A stretch of DNA of 64,000 nt from Chamaelirium japonicum (GCA_947650365.1 OX393552.1:52707428-52771427); one strand, 5' to 3'. Positions 56,701 through 61,257 are shown, numbered from the stretch's first letter. Notes: generated by a model from the letters alone, not told the origin. Numbers and translations: made by a program.

Positions 56701-57429
56701 CTCGAATATTTTTTGAAACATGATATTTTTTCCGATATTGATGGATTAGATTTATTTTCAGAATTAAAGATTATAAAGGAAGTTTTACCAATAGAGATAA
56801 AAATTGCAATTGAAACTTTGAATTATATAAAAAGATTAGATTCTTTTCCAAATGCTTACATTGCTTATAGGATATTACTGACAATACCTGTAACCGTTGC
56901 ATCAGCAGAAAGAAGCTTTTCAAAACTAAAACTGATTAAGTCATATCTACGATCGACGATGTCACAAGAAAGATTAAGTGGATTAGCCATTTTATCGATT
57001 GAAAAAAGTATTTTGGAAACACTTGAATATAAAAGTATCATTAGCAATTTTGCTTCCCAAAAAGCTAGAAGAATAAATTTTAAATAGTTTTTTCATATTA
57101 TCTATTTTTAAGTAATAATATTATTTTAAAAAATTTTAAATAAAAAGGCCCCGTTTAGAATTTTTGCTTTAGGCCTCAGTTTGTATCGAGACGGCCCTGC
57201 ACACACACACACACACACACGTGCGAATGCACACACACACACGGTATACGCTGGAAAAACTATCATTAGCTCTCCTTTAATTCAAGAATGTTTAAAGTCA
57301 ATTGTTTTTTCCTATTTCATTTTGCAAAATAATGTATCCCTTCTTGTTGGTTCTCTTGATTTTTCAGGTATGTCCTGGGAGCTGTCGAAACCTTCCTAGA
57401 TGCTGTGCCTAGTTCTGGGTTTTTTAGAG
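14566..57429 (+). CDS. CCC1: Cation-chloride cotransporter, N-terminal quarter (7 coding exons, runs off the window)
   Basis: Plant SLC12-family symporter that moves K+/Na+ together with Cl-; the Arabidopsis member is reported at the trans-Golgi network/early endosome and affects ion and osmotic balance. Join: 14566-14708, 20432-20581, 20778-20856, 31554-31645, 41487-41601, 41739-41839, 57368-57429. All junctions are GT-AG and keep one frame, giving residues 1-247 of a protein usually near 980. Diagnostic pieces: [16 protein letters not shown] (about 20-35), [34 protein letters not shown] (99-115), [19 protein letters not shown] (TM1, about 135-153), IVGMAGIG...[13 protein letters not shown] (TM2), [17 protein letters not shown] and [10 protein letters not shown] (TM3 region). 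The start is the only ATG in frame and matches the conserved N-terminus. Long introns hold nearly all the mobile DNA described here. The missing exons should begin with the family's ET(I/V)TKVNGT segment to the right of 64000. Identification is from recognised family sequence; expression is not tested. Confidence 0.93.
14709..17589. other. CCC1 intron 2, 5' part, no element resolved
   Basis: Mostly unique-looking sequence. A segment with GTTGGTATCA and TTGACATCTTGGAT words is partly duplicated at 16739-16830 and 16860-16930. No protein homology recognised. Confidence 0.45.
17590..18650. repeat. 423-443 bp tandem repeat, about 2.5 copies
   Basis: Units start near AACATATGGCTTTTTAAACC and share GTGAGGTCCGATGGCAACGA at 17661, 18084 and 18527, giving spacings of 423 and 443 bp. 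Each unit includes GATAAGCAATCGAGTGCTAG and an ACAATCCAATC..GA..GAC block. The third copy is cut off where the inverted duplicate of the CCC1 leader begins. No coding potential. Possibly the body of a non-autonomous element that amplified in place. Confidence 0.9.
18652..18951 (-). repeat. Arm 2: inverted duplicate of CCC1 exon 1 / intron 1 junction
   Basis: Reverse complement of 9577-9874. It includes the leader's 3' end, the splice donor and adjoining intron 1 sequence, so it arose from genomic DNA rather than from spliced RNA. It lies in intron 2 of the same gene, immediately after the tandem array and immediately before the GGTGCGGTTTC-rich element. Identity is very high in the core, which suggests a fairly recent event. 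Confidence 0.92.
18952..19110. mobile_element. GGTGCGGTTTCGG-repeat fragment, hAT-like
   Basis: Starts at GGGATGGCAACGGTGCGG and contains alternating GGTGCGGTTT and AAACCGAAACCGCACC words. The style matches subterminal repeats of the hAT MITEs further right, but no complete terminal pair was found, so it is called a fragment. Confidence 0.4.
19287..19838. mobile_element. Foldback MITE with internal GTAGAGAG minisatellite
   Basis: The left end GTCCAAATAGAAAGTTTGGTA corresponds to the complement of the right end (GTCCCAAATATAGTGTTTGGTA), a TGTTTGGTA-type terminus common in PIF/Harbinger MITEs. Near the left end is a 15-bp hairpin, CCTCTTCCTGCTTAAG / CTTAAGAGGAAGAGG. The middle (about 19511-19680) is a minisatellite of TTGTAGAGAGTATTTTGTAG with units near 30 bp. 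The same minisatellite word recurs in the composite element at 28744-30813. Confidence 0.5.
19839..20431. other. CCC1 intron 2, 3' part, nothing recognised
   Basis: AT-rich intron sequence ending at the acceptor TTTCTGCTAG before exon 3. Confidence 0.5.
20432..20581 (+). CDS. CCC1: CCC1 exon 3
   Basis: 150 nt: completes codon 48, encodes residues 49-97 and two bases of Ser98; donor AG|GTACTT. Carries [20 protein letters not shown], the strongly conserved cytosolic block of plant CCC1. Confidence 0.93.
20778..20856 (+). CDS. CCC1: CCC1 exon 4
   Basis: 79 nt after a 196-bp intron; completes Ser98 and encodes [17 protein letters not shown] and the following nine residues to Lys124, then donor AAG|GTAAAT. 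Confidence 0.93.
23140..24571. mobile_element. hAT MITE, TGTTCTAAAAAGC family, large copy (1432 bp)
   Basis: Ends TAGTGTTCTAAAAAGCG and CGTTTTTTAGAACCTTG are inverted copies. It is flanked by an exact 8-bp duplication ATCCATAC (23132-23139 and 24572-24579) that interrupts the gypsy RT codons. Subterminal zones are rich in GGCGCTAG / CCTAGGCG words. The interior is AT-rich and holds a short unknown ORF region (23432-23713) and a complete foldback MITE (24006-24469). No transposase. Confidence 0.88.
24006..24469. mobile_element. Foldback MULE-like MITE nested in the hAT MITE
   Basis: Begins GGGCTTTTTTTCAAAATATT and ends with the inverse; the two arms of about 200 bp are near-complementary across most of the 464 bp, including the GTCGGTATCCGGGTTA block. 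It is flanked by a 9-bp duplication TATATAATA (23997-24005 and 24470-24478), the length typical of Mutator-like elements. No coding capacity. Confidence 0.85.
24749..25109. mobile_element. hAT MITE, TGTTCTAAAAAGC family, short copy (361 bp)
   Basis: Ends CTGTGTTCTAAAAAGC and GCTTTTTAGAACATTG. Target duplications ACGGACAC (24741-24748) and ACGGGCAC (25110-25117) match at 7 of 8 bases. It shares subterminal CTAGGCGC words with the larger copy 180 bp to the left, and it also lies inside the gypsy pol. Confidence 0.85.
25616..25917. mobile_element. hAT MITE with CGGTAC array (302 bp)
   Basis: Ends CAAGGTTTAAAATC and GATTTAAAACCCTG, exact 8-bp duplication ATGTCGAG at 25608-25615 and 25918-25925. 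Nearly all of the interior is built from CCGGTACGTACCGG, GGTACCGG and ATCGGCCG words in both orientations, with a short A-rich centre. It interrupts a possible retroelement reading frame on the + strand (ELHYTLDF-like codons before, [10 protein letters not shown] after). Confidence 0.9.
25996..26430. repeat. CGAAATTTCGG-rich element, ends unresolved
   Basis: Starts near CAAGCTTTGAAATTTCGG and contains many GAAATTTCGG / TTTCGGTTTCGG words; the same vocabulary marks the hAT derivative at 46290-47880. No target duplication was found, so boundaries are approximate. Confidence 0.45.
26431..28074. other. CCC1 intron 4, decayed sequence, no gene
   Basis: A few short open stretches (for example 26590-26826) lack recognisable homology. 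Possibly remains of a retroelement on the + strand, but I could not name domains. Confidence 0.35.
28083..28740. mobile_element. hAT MITE with AGTCGG/CTAGTC words (658 bp)
   Basis: Ends CTATGCAATCAAAGTCGG and CCGATTTTGATAGCATAG are inverted copies with a few mismatches, flanked by an exact 8-bp duplication CTTTGTTT (28075-28082, 28741-28748). Subterminal regions repeat GACTAGTCGG in both orientations; the centre is AT-rich and non-coding. Confidence 0.9.
28744..30813. mobile_element. Composite foldback element with GTAGAGAG minisatellites
   Basis: TGTTTGATAAC with GGTTTCCATGG on the left is mirrored by CCATGGAAACAACC...GTTATCAAACA on the right. GTAGAGAGAATATTG-type minisatellite occurs at 28945-29360 and again, in the same orientation, at 30434-30640. 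Between them, about 29390-30430, is unrelated sequence flanked by GTGCGGTCGCA/ATATGCGG-rich zones, as expected if a second element inserted into the first. No transposase. Exact boundaries and target duplications were not secured. Confidence 0.5.
30814..31553. other. CCC1 intron 4, 3' end
   Basis: Unique-looking sequence with a run of about 17 C at 31134-31150 followed by CCTCCTTCCTTCC; ends at the acceptor TGTCCTGCAG. No gene. Confidence 0.5.
31554..31645 (+). CDS. CCC1: CCC1 exon 5 (first membrane segment)
   Basis: 92 nt, residues 125-154 and two bases of Trp155; donor TTG|GTAAAG. Contains [19 protein letters not shown], the signature first transmembrane helix of NKCC-type cotransporters. 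Confidence 0.95.
31646..32282. other. CCC1 intron 5, 5' part
   Basis: No element or gene recognised before the target duplication of the hAT at 32283. Confidence 0.5.
32640..32852. repeat. 113-bp tandem duplication in the hAT leader
   Basis: The block CCTCTCCCTCTCACGCAG...GACGAGCCGAGCCTGCC..AGCC.TTGACGAGGTAA occurs twice with a 113-bp offset. Each copy ends in GACGAGGTAA, a plausible splice donor, so the transcript leader of this transposon may contain two alternative first exons. Confidence 0.85.
33113..33877. mobile_element. hAT MITE with GACACG/CGTGTCCG words (765 bp), nested
   Basis: Ends CTATGAAGCACAGACA and TGTCCGTGTTTCATAG, exact 8-bp duplication GATGGCAG (33105-33112, 33878-33885). 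Subterminal arrays of ACACGACACG on the left and GTGTCCGACACGTG on the right flank an AT-rich core. Its insertion splits the leader region of the larger hAT, and both copies of the duplication are intact, so it is comparatively young. Confidence 0.92.
34121..36736 (+). pseudogene. hAT transposase (BED finger, DUF659, hATC), inactivated
   Basis: First segment 34121-34945: BED-type zinc finger (VKCMFC...[11 protein letters not shown]-x2-C and H-x4-H) and DUF659 start with IMSDGWTDG (first acidic residue, codon 34871). Second segment from about 34936: QVITDN (second Asp, 35053), [11 protein letters not shown] (Cys/His insertion) and YYLNPRYFY. After introns near 35890-35970 and 36092-36171: WWERFGEG and the hATC motif [17 protein letters not shown] (Glu at 36063), then HTKRRN.LEHKRLN and an acidic tail to 36736. 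Two lesions: a frameshift between 34915 and 34936, and an in-frame TAA at 34966-34968. The three catalytic positions are still encoded. The intron junctions are inferred from the family protein. Confidence 0.85.
37045..37985. other. Intron 5 segment with a promoter-like motif, no gene
   Basis: ACTATAAAGCCC at about 37315, followed by AAAACCCTAG, a CT-rich leader and a 54-codon ORF starting at 37486, looks like an LTR promoter and leader or a captured promoter. No second LTR, primer site or homologous protein was identified. Confidence 0.3.
37986..39518 (-). pseudogene. Ty1/copia reverse transcriptase fragment, interrupted by a MITE
   Basis: Reverse-strand reading from 39518: LTGPLLADV.., [20 protein letters not shown] (linker before RT), then [19 protein letters not shown] and, after a frameshift, [34 protein letters not shown], and beyond the insertion (38205 down to 37986) [20 protein letters not shown]. 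This is the start of the copia RT in correct order. Frameshifts and stops make it non-functional. No LTR found; both ends are truncated. It lies antisense in CCC1 intron 5. Confidence 0.85.
38206..38930. mobile_element. hAT MITE with CGGTTTCGG words (725 bp)
   Basis: Ends CAAGGTTTGTAGTTTCGG and GAAACTCCAAACCTTG, exact 8-bp duplication ATGTAGAC (38198-38205, 38931-38938) that falls on the conserved VYM codons of the copia RT. Subterminal TTTCGG and CCGAAAC words, AT-rich non-coding core. Its CAAGGTTT terminus is shared with the element at 25616-25917, although their subterminal words differ. Confidence 0.93.
39519..39960. other. CCC1 intron 5, no element recognised
   Basis: AT-rich; only a short direct repeat TACCTTTCATATTATCTATA near 39510 and 39560. 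Confidence 0.45.
39961..40280 (+). mobile_element. Retroposon-like repeat, copy 1 (GATGATGAYG tail)
   Basis: Shares with 40636-40945 the order: TAGGGAA(A)CCTTG.A.G, GC.TGCATGA.CTTAAACTG.GTAA, ACC(C)..C.A.TGG..TTTTAGGTT, a variable middle, and CC..TCT.GATGGGATAA..CTTGG followed by a run of GATGATGA. A simple trinucleotide tail is typical of RTE-type LINEs and SINEs that use them. No RT was seen in this piece. Confidence 0.45.
40636..40945 (+). mobile_element. Retroposon-like repeat, copy 2 (GATGATGAWG tail)
   Basis: Second, diverged copy of the repeat at 39961-40280, in the same orientation, ending in TTGGATGATGATAATGAAG. The two copies are about 670 bp apart. Confidence 0.45.
40946..41486. 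other. CCC1 intron 5, 3' end
   Basis: No gene or element recognised; ends with acceptor CTTTGTAG before exon 6. Confidence 0.5.
41487..41601 (+). CDS. CCC1: CCC1 exon 6
   Basis: 115 nt completing Trp155 and encoding residues 156-193; donor [27 protein letters not shown] followed by [12 protein letters not shown] forms the second transmembrane helix and the loop to helix 3. Confidence 0.95.
41739..41839 (+). CDS. CCC1: CCC1 exon 7
   Basis: 101 nt after a 137-bp intron; residues 194-226 plus two bases of codon 227; donor [25 protein letters not shown] and the hydrophobic [15 protein letters not shown] region are highly conserved and form helix 3. Confidence 0.95.
41840..42529. other. CCC1 intron 7, 5' part
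   Basis: No element recognised. Confidence 0.45.
42530..42920 (-). pseudogene. LINE 3' end fragment
   Basis: On the reverse strand a segment resembling the C-terminal tail of plant L1 ORF2 is followed by GAAGCTGAGCCCAAAGCATT...TTGGTGGTT, the usual 'AEPKxLG' end of such elements. Heavily decayed; no RT core remains. Confidence 0.45.
42921..44510. other. Decayed intronic sequence, no gene
   Basis: Short open stretches (for example 43690-43878) have no recognised homology. Around 44330-44370 there are GTGTCGACACGG words resembling the GACACG-type hAT vocabulary, probably a remnant. Confidence 0.3.
44511..44572. repeat. (TA)n microsatellite
   Basis: About 30 TA units ending at the palindromic element at 44573. 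Confidence 0.95.
44573..44712. mobile_element. GCATGCTATAATGCGG palindromic element (copy 2)
   Basis: The best-paired copy: ATGCTATAATGCGG on the left, CCGCATTATAGCAT on the right, and a core GCAGCCGTCTGAT...ATCAGACGGCTGC. The RNA or single strand would form a hairpin of about 140 nt. Left flank (TA)n, right flank (CT)n-(TA)n. Confidence 0.85.
44711..44780. repeat. (CT)n-(AT)n compound microsatellite
   Basis: About 17 CT units followed by about 17 AT units adjoining the palindromic element. Confidence 0.95.
44781..46169. other. CCC1 intron 7, no gene or element resolved
   Basis: Only short ORFs without homology. Nothing recognised apart from GTGTC-rich words near 44790-44860. Confidence 0.4.
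46177..46300. repeat. Hairpin and TIR remnant related to the 49230-49905 element
   Basis: 46177-46241 is a hairpin: TTGCATCTTCTCAT pairs with ATGAGAAGATGCAA around an inner TACCAAAATTTTGGTA palindrome. 46235-46300 (GAGTGAAAT.AATGCTAT.AGCTGTTGATCC...TTCAGCTAAGATCGATTG) is the inverse of the left end of the element at 49230, so this is the right end of a truncated relative, cut by the hAT derivative that starts near 46300. Confidence 0.6.
46300..47885 (+). mobile_element. hAT deletion derivative with CGAAATTTCGG ends and an orphan BED finger
   Basis: Both sides carry GAAATTTCG / TTTCGGTTTCGG / CGAAACC words. Inside are a duplicated leader (46688-46925, 125-bp offset) and, from 47058, a BED-finger reading frame ([13 protein letters not shown], then after a [16 protein letters not shown]), followed directly by a diverged C-terminal tail ([16 protein letters not shown], then [13 protein letters not shown] to 47629). 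The DUF659 and hATC regions are absent, so it cannot make transposase. Exact termini and target duplication were not identified. Confidence 0.6.
46688..46930. repeat. 125-bp tandem duplication in the hAT leader
   Basis: GGAGCTTG..GGAATC...GAATTTGACA..GA.CTC.C..ATTTCA.TGAAATTGTTG occurs at 46688 and again at 46813. Same type of leader duplication as in the hATs at 32291 and 53254, though the sequences are unrelated. Confidence 0.75.
47932..48275. mobile_element. Palindromic TA-bounded element (GGGTTCCTATGACA ends)
   Basis: GGGTTCCTATGACA on the left and TGTCATAGGAACCC on the right, with a second inverted pair CCCTATGACATAT / ATATGTCATAGGG just inside. The interior carries the shared module (ACCTTAGAACATCCACAAAA, AATCAGCACATTCCAAAAC and their inverses, and ATTTTAATC at the centre). 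The right side abuts (TA)n at 48276. Confidence 0.8.
48276..48341. repeat. (TA)n microsatellite
   Basis: About 33 TA units between two palindromic elements. Confidence 0.95.
48342..48730. mobile_element. Nested double-hairpin TA-bounded element (GGGTCGGGATCC ends)
   Basis: The terminal arm GGGTCGGGATCCACAACCAAC..TTTTGGTGCCAACAC is mirrored by GTGTTGGCACCAAAATTGTT...GATCCTGATCC. Inside, each half is itself a hairpin: AAATTTGCTGAAATTTGGTGAGGATGA pairs with TCTAATTTT..GT.GC..., around the centre AAATTAACGGTTAATGTGGA. Flanked by (TA)n on both sides. The terminus resembles that of the element at 61566. Confidence 0.88.
48731..48819. repeat. (TA)n microsatellite
   Basis: About 44 TA units between palindromic elements. 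Confidence 0.95.
48820..49225. mobile_element. TA-bounded element with the shared module, right end unclear
   Basis: Contains repeated and inverted copies of AAAACTTCTAGGGGCATCAAAT, GTGATCATCCT, TCCACAAAA.TCAGCA and the centre ATTTAACGGTTAAAATGGAT. The left side abuts (TA)n at 48819; the right side runs into the element at 49230 without a TA tract. Confidence 0.65.
49230..49905. mobile_element. TIR element with (CT)n and a duplicated interior (about 680 bp)
   Basis: The left arm GGGATCTGTTGACAACC..AAACTGGTTGTAT...ATCGATCTTAGCTGAA has an inverted partner at 49843-49905 over about 65 bp. The interior repeats GCTGAAGGTGAAG..GATC..TCACC with ACTGT.GTAAGATCTCTCTC twice (offset about 102 bp) and ends in a (CT)n tract at 49653-49718. 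The right side abuts (TA)n. No known protein. Confidence 0.75.
49906..49970. repeat. (TA)n-(GA)n compound microsatellite
   Basis: About 20 TA units then about 12 GA units, joining two TIR elements. Confidence 0.95.
49971..50855. mobile_element. Long-TIR element of about 885 bp, Pack-MULE-like
   Basis: Arms of about 90-100 bp: GAGATTTGCTCACCTTCGGG..., then TTATTTGCGGGA and ATCCGATTTTATTGAAT, then GGGAGTGGATG, mirrored at 50757-50855. Inside are two 120-bp tandem units (TCATGTGAAA.AAAACA.TAA.GC, CGTTCTCTTCTCC.GTGAATC) and GC-rich GTGAATCGCAC / CCCCGACC repeats that look like captured genomic DNA. Left flank (TA)n-(GA)n, right flank (GT)n-(TA)n. No recognisable captured protein. Confidence 0.75.
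50856..50953. repeat. (GT)n-(TA)n compound microsatellite
   Basis: About 13 GT units then about 35 TA units. Confidence 0.95.
50954..51064. mobile_element. GC-rich palindromic element, GGTGCGGTCCGC family (copy 1)
   Basis: GGGGATGCTTAGGTGCGGTC on the left mirrors GACCGCACCTAAGCATTCC on the right; the core is GCAGCC.TCCGATGCAC...GTGCATCGGACG. Nearly the whole 111 bp folds into one hairpin. Related copies: 61148-61260 and 61331-61449. The core resembles that of the GCATGCTATAATGCGG family although the ends differ. Confidence 0.88.
51065..51639. other. Intron 7 segment with CCTTCGGC repeats, no gene
   Basis: 51235-51400 repeats CCTTCGGC(G/A)GCAACAC and TCGGCGACA words. Open reading frames across it are by-products of composition. 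Nothing else recognised. Confidence 0.4.
51640..52200. repeat. Tandem array containing internal (GA)n, about four units
   Basis: Unit: ACCATAGAACAGGAGGCC-(GA)n-CCTGATCTTGTTCGCCGGCG, ATGATGGTGATGAT, then CTCAACATGACCCTGCAATC-AAGAG-A(8-10)-GAGTAATAAA. Units begin near 51640, 51795 (short, with a different middle), 51893 and 52055; the GA length varies between units. Confidence 0.9.
52229..52283. repeat. (CT)n-rich microsatellite
   Basis: CT/CTTT repeats adjoining the tandem array and the G-rich block. Confidence 0.9.
52300..52660. repeat. G-rich minisatellite (GGATTTGGGGGGATCGCAGG)
   Basis: At least seven variants of GATTTGGGGGGAT.(G/A)CAGG spaced 22-50 bp apart, with runs of G up to 10 long. 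Several G-runs lie close enough to permit G-quadruplexes on the + strand. No coding. Confidence 0.8.
52687..53050. repeat. 166-bp direct repeat, two copies
   Basis: GGAATGACTGATGAGAGAGT..., GGGACGGTCGGATTTCATG, and three TTGTCTAGTCAGCA words recur at 52692 and 52858. The second copy ends in GTGCCGTGCCATGTTATATA, possibly the right end of a non-autonomous element that includes the arrays to the left. Confidence 0.85.
53051..53253. other. Intron 7 flank with a (CA)n target tract
   Basis: Unique-looking sequence ending in about nine CA units (53236-53253), which continue beyond the hAT at 57200. Confidence 0.7.
53661..54196. repeat. Duplicated (CT)n/GC-rich leader segment in the hAT
   Basis: (CT)n, TTCTCACTTCTCCCTTC, then GC.GCAACAC.GACGG and GACCGACCACCGA...CGTCGG occurs at about 53661-53822 and again at about 54080-54192. 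The copies differ in length and sequence between the shared words. Confidence 0.75.
54550..57087 (+). pseudogene. hAT transposase (TTF-type finger, DUF4371, hATC) with two in-frame TAA codons
   Basis: A single reading frame of 846 codons including the terminal stop, broken only by TAA at 55138-55140 and 55279-55281; both flanking parts stay in the same frame. The N-terminal part is asparagine/glutamate-rich with NEXIH-type repeats (about codons 45-115), then TTF-type finger residues ([20 protein letters not shown]) and a KLKSHE block. The RNase H-like core keeps VILDCTPD (Asp at 55624), [11 protein letters not shown] (Asp at 55831) and [13 protein letters not shown]. The C-terminal hATC dimerisation region has [13 protein letters not shown] (Glu at 56908) and LAILSIE. 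The family matches ZMYM1-like plant and animal hAT transposases. The isolated stops suggest recent inactivation or readthrough. Confidence 0.88.
57200..57243. repeat. (CA)n microsatellite, right part
   Basis: Two CA runs separated by GTGCGAATG; the right side of the tract split by the hAT. Confidence 0.9.
57368..57429 (+). CDS. CCC1: CCC1 exon 8 (last exon in the window)
   Basis: 62 nt: completes Met227 and encodes [20 protein letters not shown] (228-247) plus the first base of codon 248; acceptor TTTTTCAG, donor AGAG|GTAAAT. It lies 168 bp after the right end of the hAT at 57199. The next family exon was not found up to 64000. Confidence 0.93.
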
Positions 57430-59700
57430 GTAAATTATTGGGGATGTTTAATCTTGGACAGTTTTTTAATTTAAATTTATTGTGAGACTCAACTGGTATT
57501 ATCTAATCCTTAAAGACCCCTGGCTAGTTGCTTCTGTATGGTGAACTTTTGTTTGTCCCAAAATTAAATCACCGAATAAGGAGATGAGATCCCACATTAG
57601 TAGTGTTTTCTAAATAAGCAGTCACCTGCATTATAGAATACGCAAGCAAAAATAATAATAAAAAACACTGTAGCCTTTCGTGTATTTGTTTGATATTTCA
57701 AAGGGATGAAGGAAGAAGAAAAAAAATTGAAGTTATCCATCAAAACCTTCTTTCTTGTGGAAAAAATATCTCGAGATAGATATTTTATGCATTTGGGCTA
57801 ACAAATTTTTTTCTGAATTAATGTAATCCCATAGTTCTGGGAATCCATCCACCTTTATCTCTGTTACTTCTTTTGCCCTTTATGGACAAGAAACCATCAA
57901 CTGTTCTTTATGTTTTGTCCATAAGATAAAAGAAAATCATTCCATACTTTCTTACCTTTTGGTATTTCACATTTTGAGCTTATTGATTCCCTTTTGGTGG
58001 ACAGAACTCAAGTATAGTAGAGAACAAATATATATTTATATACTATAATGTGATAAGAAAATGTACGACAGAACTGACCACTAAGGTAGCTCCTATGTTA
58101 GTCATCACTTCTAAATATTGTCAAAGCAGTCTGATACTTTATTCAACACTTTATATGTGCATTGTGCATGATAGACAAGCTAATATTCCAAAAACATCAG
58201 TTTAAACCTGTATGCTAATACATACAAAAGGATTTCTCTTCATCCTTCACCATGCAAATCACAACTCCAAACTCCAAAGGATCACCTTTTATGGATTCAT
58301 GTTTTATTGAAGTTAAGGTAATACAGATGTAGTAAGTACGAACACACCTAGCCGTCAAATTGTTTTATACTCGTTGGGATGCAAATGCTAGGCTACTTGT
58401 GGCATCGATGTCAAATTGTTCATATCTTATGGCATCGATGTCTTCACAAGATTCGCTTAATGTCGTGATTGTGATCGTTCTTTTAGTGTATATTACATAG
58501 GTTTTTCCATCAACTTGACTCTATTATGGGAATGCCTACTGAAAATTTTATTTTCGAAGCTCTGACCCATATCTTGGTTGATGGGGATATTTGTAATTGT
58601 GGGGTTGATGCATTGCTCAGAAAATAGTAAAGAGTAAAAGGGATTGGTTTTGAACAAATTAACACTAGTATCTGTTTTTCGGTGTTATTTTGGATATTTC
58701 CATCATAAATGAATTTGCTTCTAGGTCCATTTCCTTCAACATATTTTTGTGCTCGATCTGGTGTCTGAAGTGCCACAAGGGATTGAAAGATTGGTGCATC
58801 CAACTATTGCTTATTTATTTTCAGGTGATGTAGCAAAATATTGTTAGTAAAATGGGGTATACTAAAGGAAGGTCACTGATGCCAAACCAGATCTTCTAGT
58901 TCAAGCTTGGACACTAAACTTGACGTAGCAGTGATTCAGAATCAATGAGCAACCAAATACACCACAAATAGAAGCACATGTGTGAGAGAGAAGAGAGAGC
59001 TTAAAGGCCAAAATTGGTCTTTCAGTGATGGCTGATTTTTTTTTACGTAAAATTAAAACCTAATCACCATGGATGGGGGGGCTCGGCCCCTTATATCGAC
59101 TACACTAGGACATTTCCTAACCCATCTAAGGCTTGGAAATTAAAGTTTAGGAAAAAAATTAAGTGCAAATAGGACTATTAATCACTTACAATTAGAAATC
59201 CTTATTTTCTAGGTATTCGCTTGTTATTCTCAGAATATTATGGTGATTGTTTTTTCAACAAAAATGAAAGAAAATAAAATAAATAAGAGAGGGAAGAAAC
59301 TTTGGTGCATGAGGACATCTTTTCTAGTAGAACGTCATTTGAATTTGCCCCCTTTCTATATCATAGTACTACACGGAAGAAGGGGAAGACCTTCAACAAC
59401 AGGATGAGAGTTTATTTACCGGAAGAGAGGGCTATGCAAGTGGAATTCTCTCTCGGAATTTGCTAATCTTTCTACTCCGTGAATGTTCGATGAAACCCCC
59501 ATACCTCTCCATCGAGCGAACCACACTCCTCAAACTGGTAGATCGAAGGGCTCGGAGATATTTTTTTCATTCGCCATTTCTTTCTCTACTCTATAAGTGA
59601 ATTGCACTCATGCAACCGGTAGATCGGAGAGTTGTGAGATATTTTTTTATCACCCCATTTTTATCACAGCCGCAAGCGGTCTTCCTTATTAAATATAGTG
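57430..59700. other. CCC1 intron 8, 5' part, no gene
   Basis: No exon, transposon end or protein similarity recognised. A + strand search by eye for the next conserved CCC1 segment (TKVNGT...YGIVVT) was negative. Confidence 0.5.
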
Positions 59701-59704
59701 CAAA

Positions 59705-59865
59705 TATGGGTGGGAGGGAGTTAATTATCGTTCATATATTGGTCGGAGGGAGTTAATTAACATGCATATATGTGAGGGATGGAGTTAATTACCGTGCATA
59801 TCTAGGTCGGAGGGAGTTAATTGGCATGCGTATATGGGAGGGTGGGAGAGAGTTAAATCCCTTCC
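59705..59865. repeat. GGAGGGAGTTAATT minisatellite, about 5 units
   Basis: Units of about 33-35 bp, GGAGGGAGTTAATTANC.TGCATATAT, with substitutions. Confidence 0.85.
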
Positions 59866-60007
59866 CCAATTGGCAGAGCGAGAATTAAATTTTAAATTAA
59901 ATCCTTAAGACAATTAGGGTGAATCGTACTCGTCTTTGTGCATATGGTTTGATAGCCCAAATATATATTTTATCTTATGTTATATATCTCGGAGGCCCAC
60001 CTAATCG

Positions 60008-60657
<650 letters not shown>

Positions 60658-60686
<29 letters not shown>
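60658..60686. repeat. (TA)n microsatellite
   Basis: About 14 TA units between two palindromic elements. Confidence 0.95.
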
Positions 60687-60689
<3 letters not shown>

Positions 60690-61082
60690 GACCGGTACCC
60701 TGAACTCTGGTCTAGCAAATTTGCTGGACCACTGGCCTAGATGTCTACCCTACAAGTTTTAGAATTTGTTGAAACTTGGTGGGTGTTTTGTCTAGGATAA
60801 GGTGATCATCCTCATAAAAAATCCTTAATTTCTAAAACTTCTAGCGTCATCAAATGCACTAAGCCAAATTAACGGTTACAATGGATGATCAATAAAGTTT
60901 ATAACATCTGATGATCCTAGAAGTCTTAGAATTTCCTAATTTTTGGTGAGGATGATCAGTTGATCACCTTACCTTGGCAACACACCCACCAAATTTCAAC
61001 AAATTCTAAAACTTGGAGGGTGGTTAACTAGTCTAGTGGATTAGCAAATTTGCTAAACCACTGGTCTAAGAAACCTTTTCCC

Positions 61083-61083
<1 letters not shown>
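60687..61083. mobile_element. Nested double-hairpin TA-bounded element (AGCAAATTTGCT ends)
   Basis: Starts GGGGACCGGTACCC. Near both ends is an AGCAAATTTGCT palindrome next to ACCACTGG(C/T)CTA. The paired module (TTTTAGAATTTGTTGAAACTTGG / TGATCATCCTCA...) occurs in both halves around AAATTAACGGTTACAATGGA. (TA)n on both sides. Confidence 0.85.
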
Positions 61084-61146
<63 letters not shown>

Positions 61147-61147
61147 A
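61084..61147. repeat. (TA)n microsatellite
   Basis: About 28 TA units followed by GTATATAA, between two palindromic elements. Confidence 0.95.
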
Positions 61148-61257
61148 ATGCTTATATGCAGTCCTACGGTCCGCACCCACAGCCGTCCGATGTGGTGCAC
61201 CGCGCCGCGTGCATCGGACGGCTGCGGACGCGGACCGCAGACCGCACTGAAGCATGC

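Larger units (their letters stand above)
53254..57199 (+). mobile_element. hAT transposon, 3946 bp, inserted in a (CA)n repeat
   Basis: Ends CAGGGCCAGCCC and (inverse) CAGGGCCGTCTC. The 8 bases on either side are CACACACA (53246-53253, 57200-57207), which fits the hAT duplication length but cannot be told apart from the repeat. Subterminal words AAGGCCCC / GGCCTTTAGGC occur on both sides. Contents: a CT- and GC-rich leader with a duplicated segment (53661-54195), then the AT-rich transposase frame 54550-57087. It ends 168 bp before CCC1 exon 8. Confidence 0.9.
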
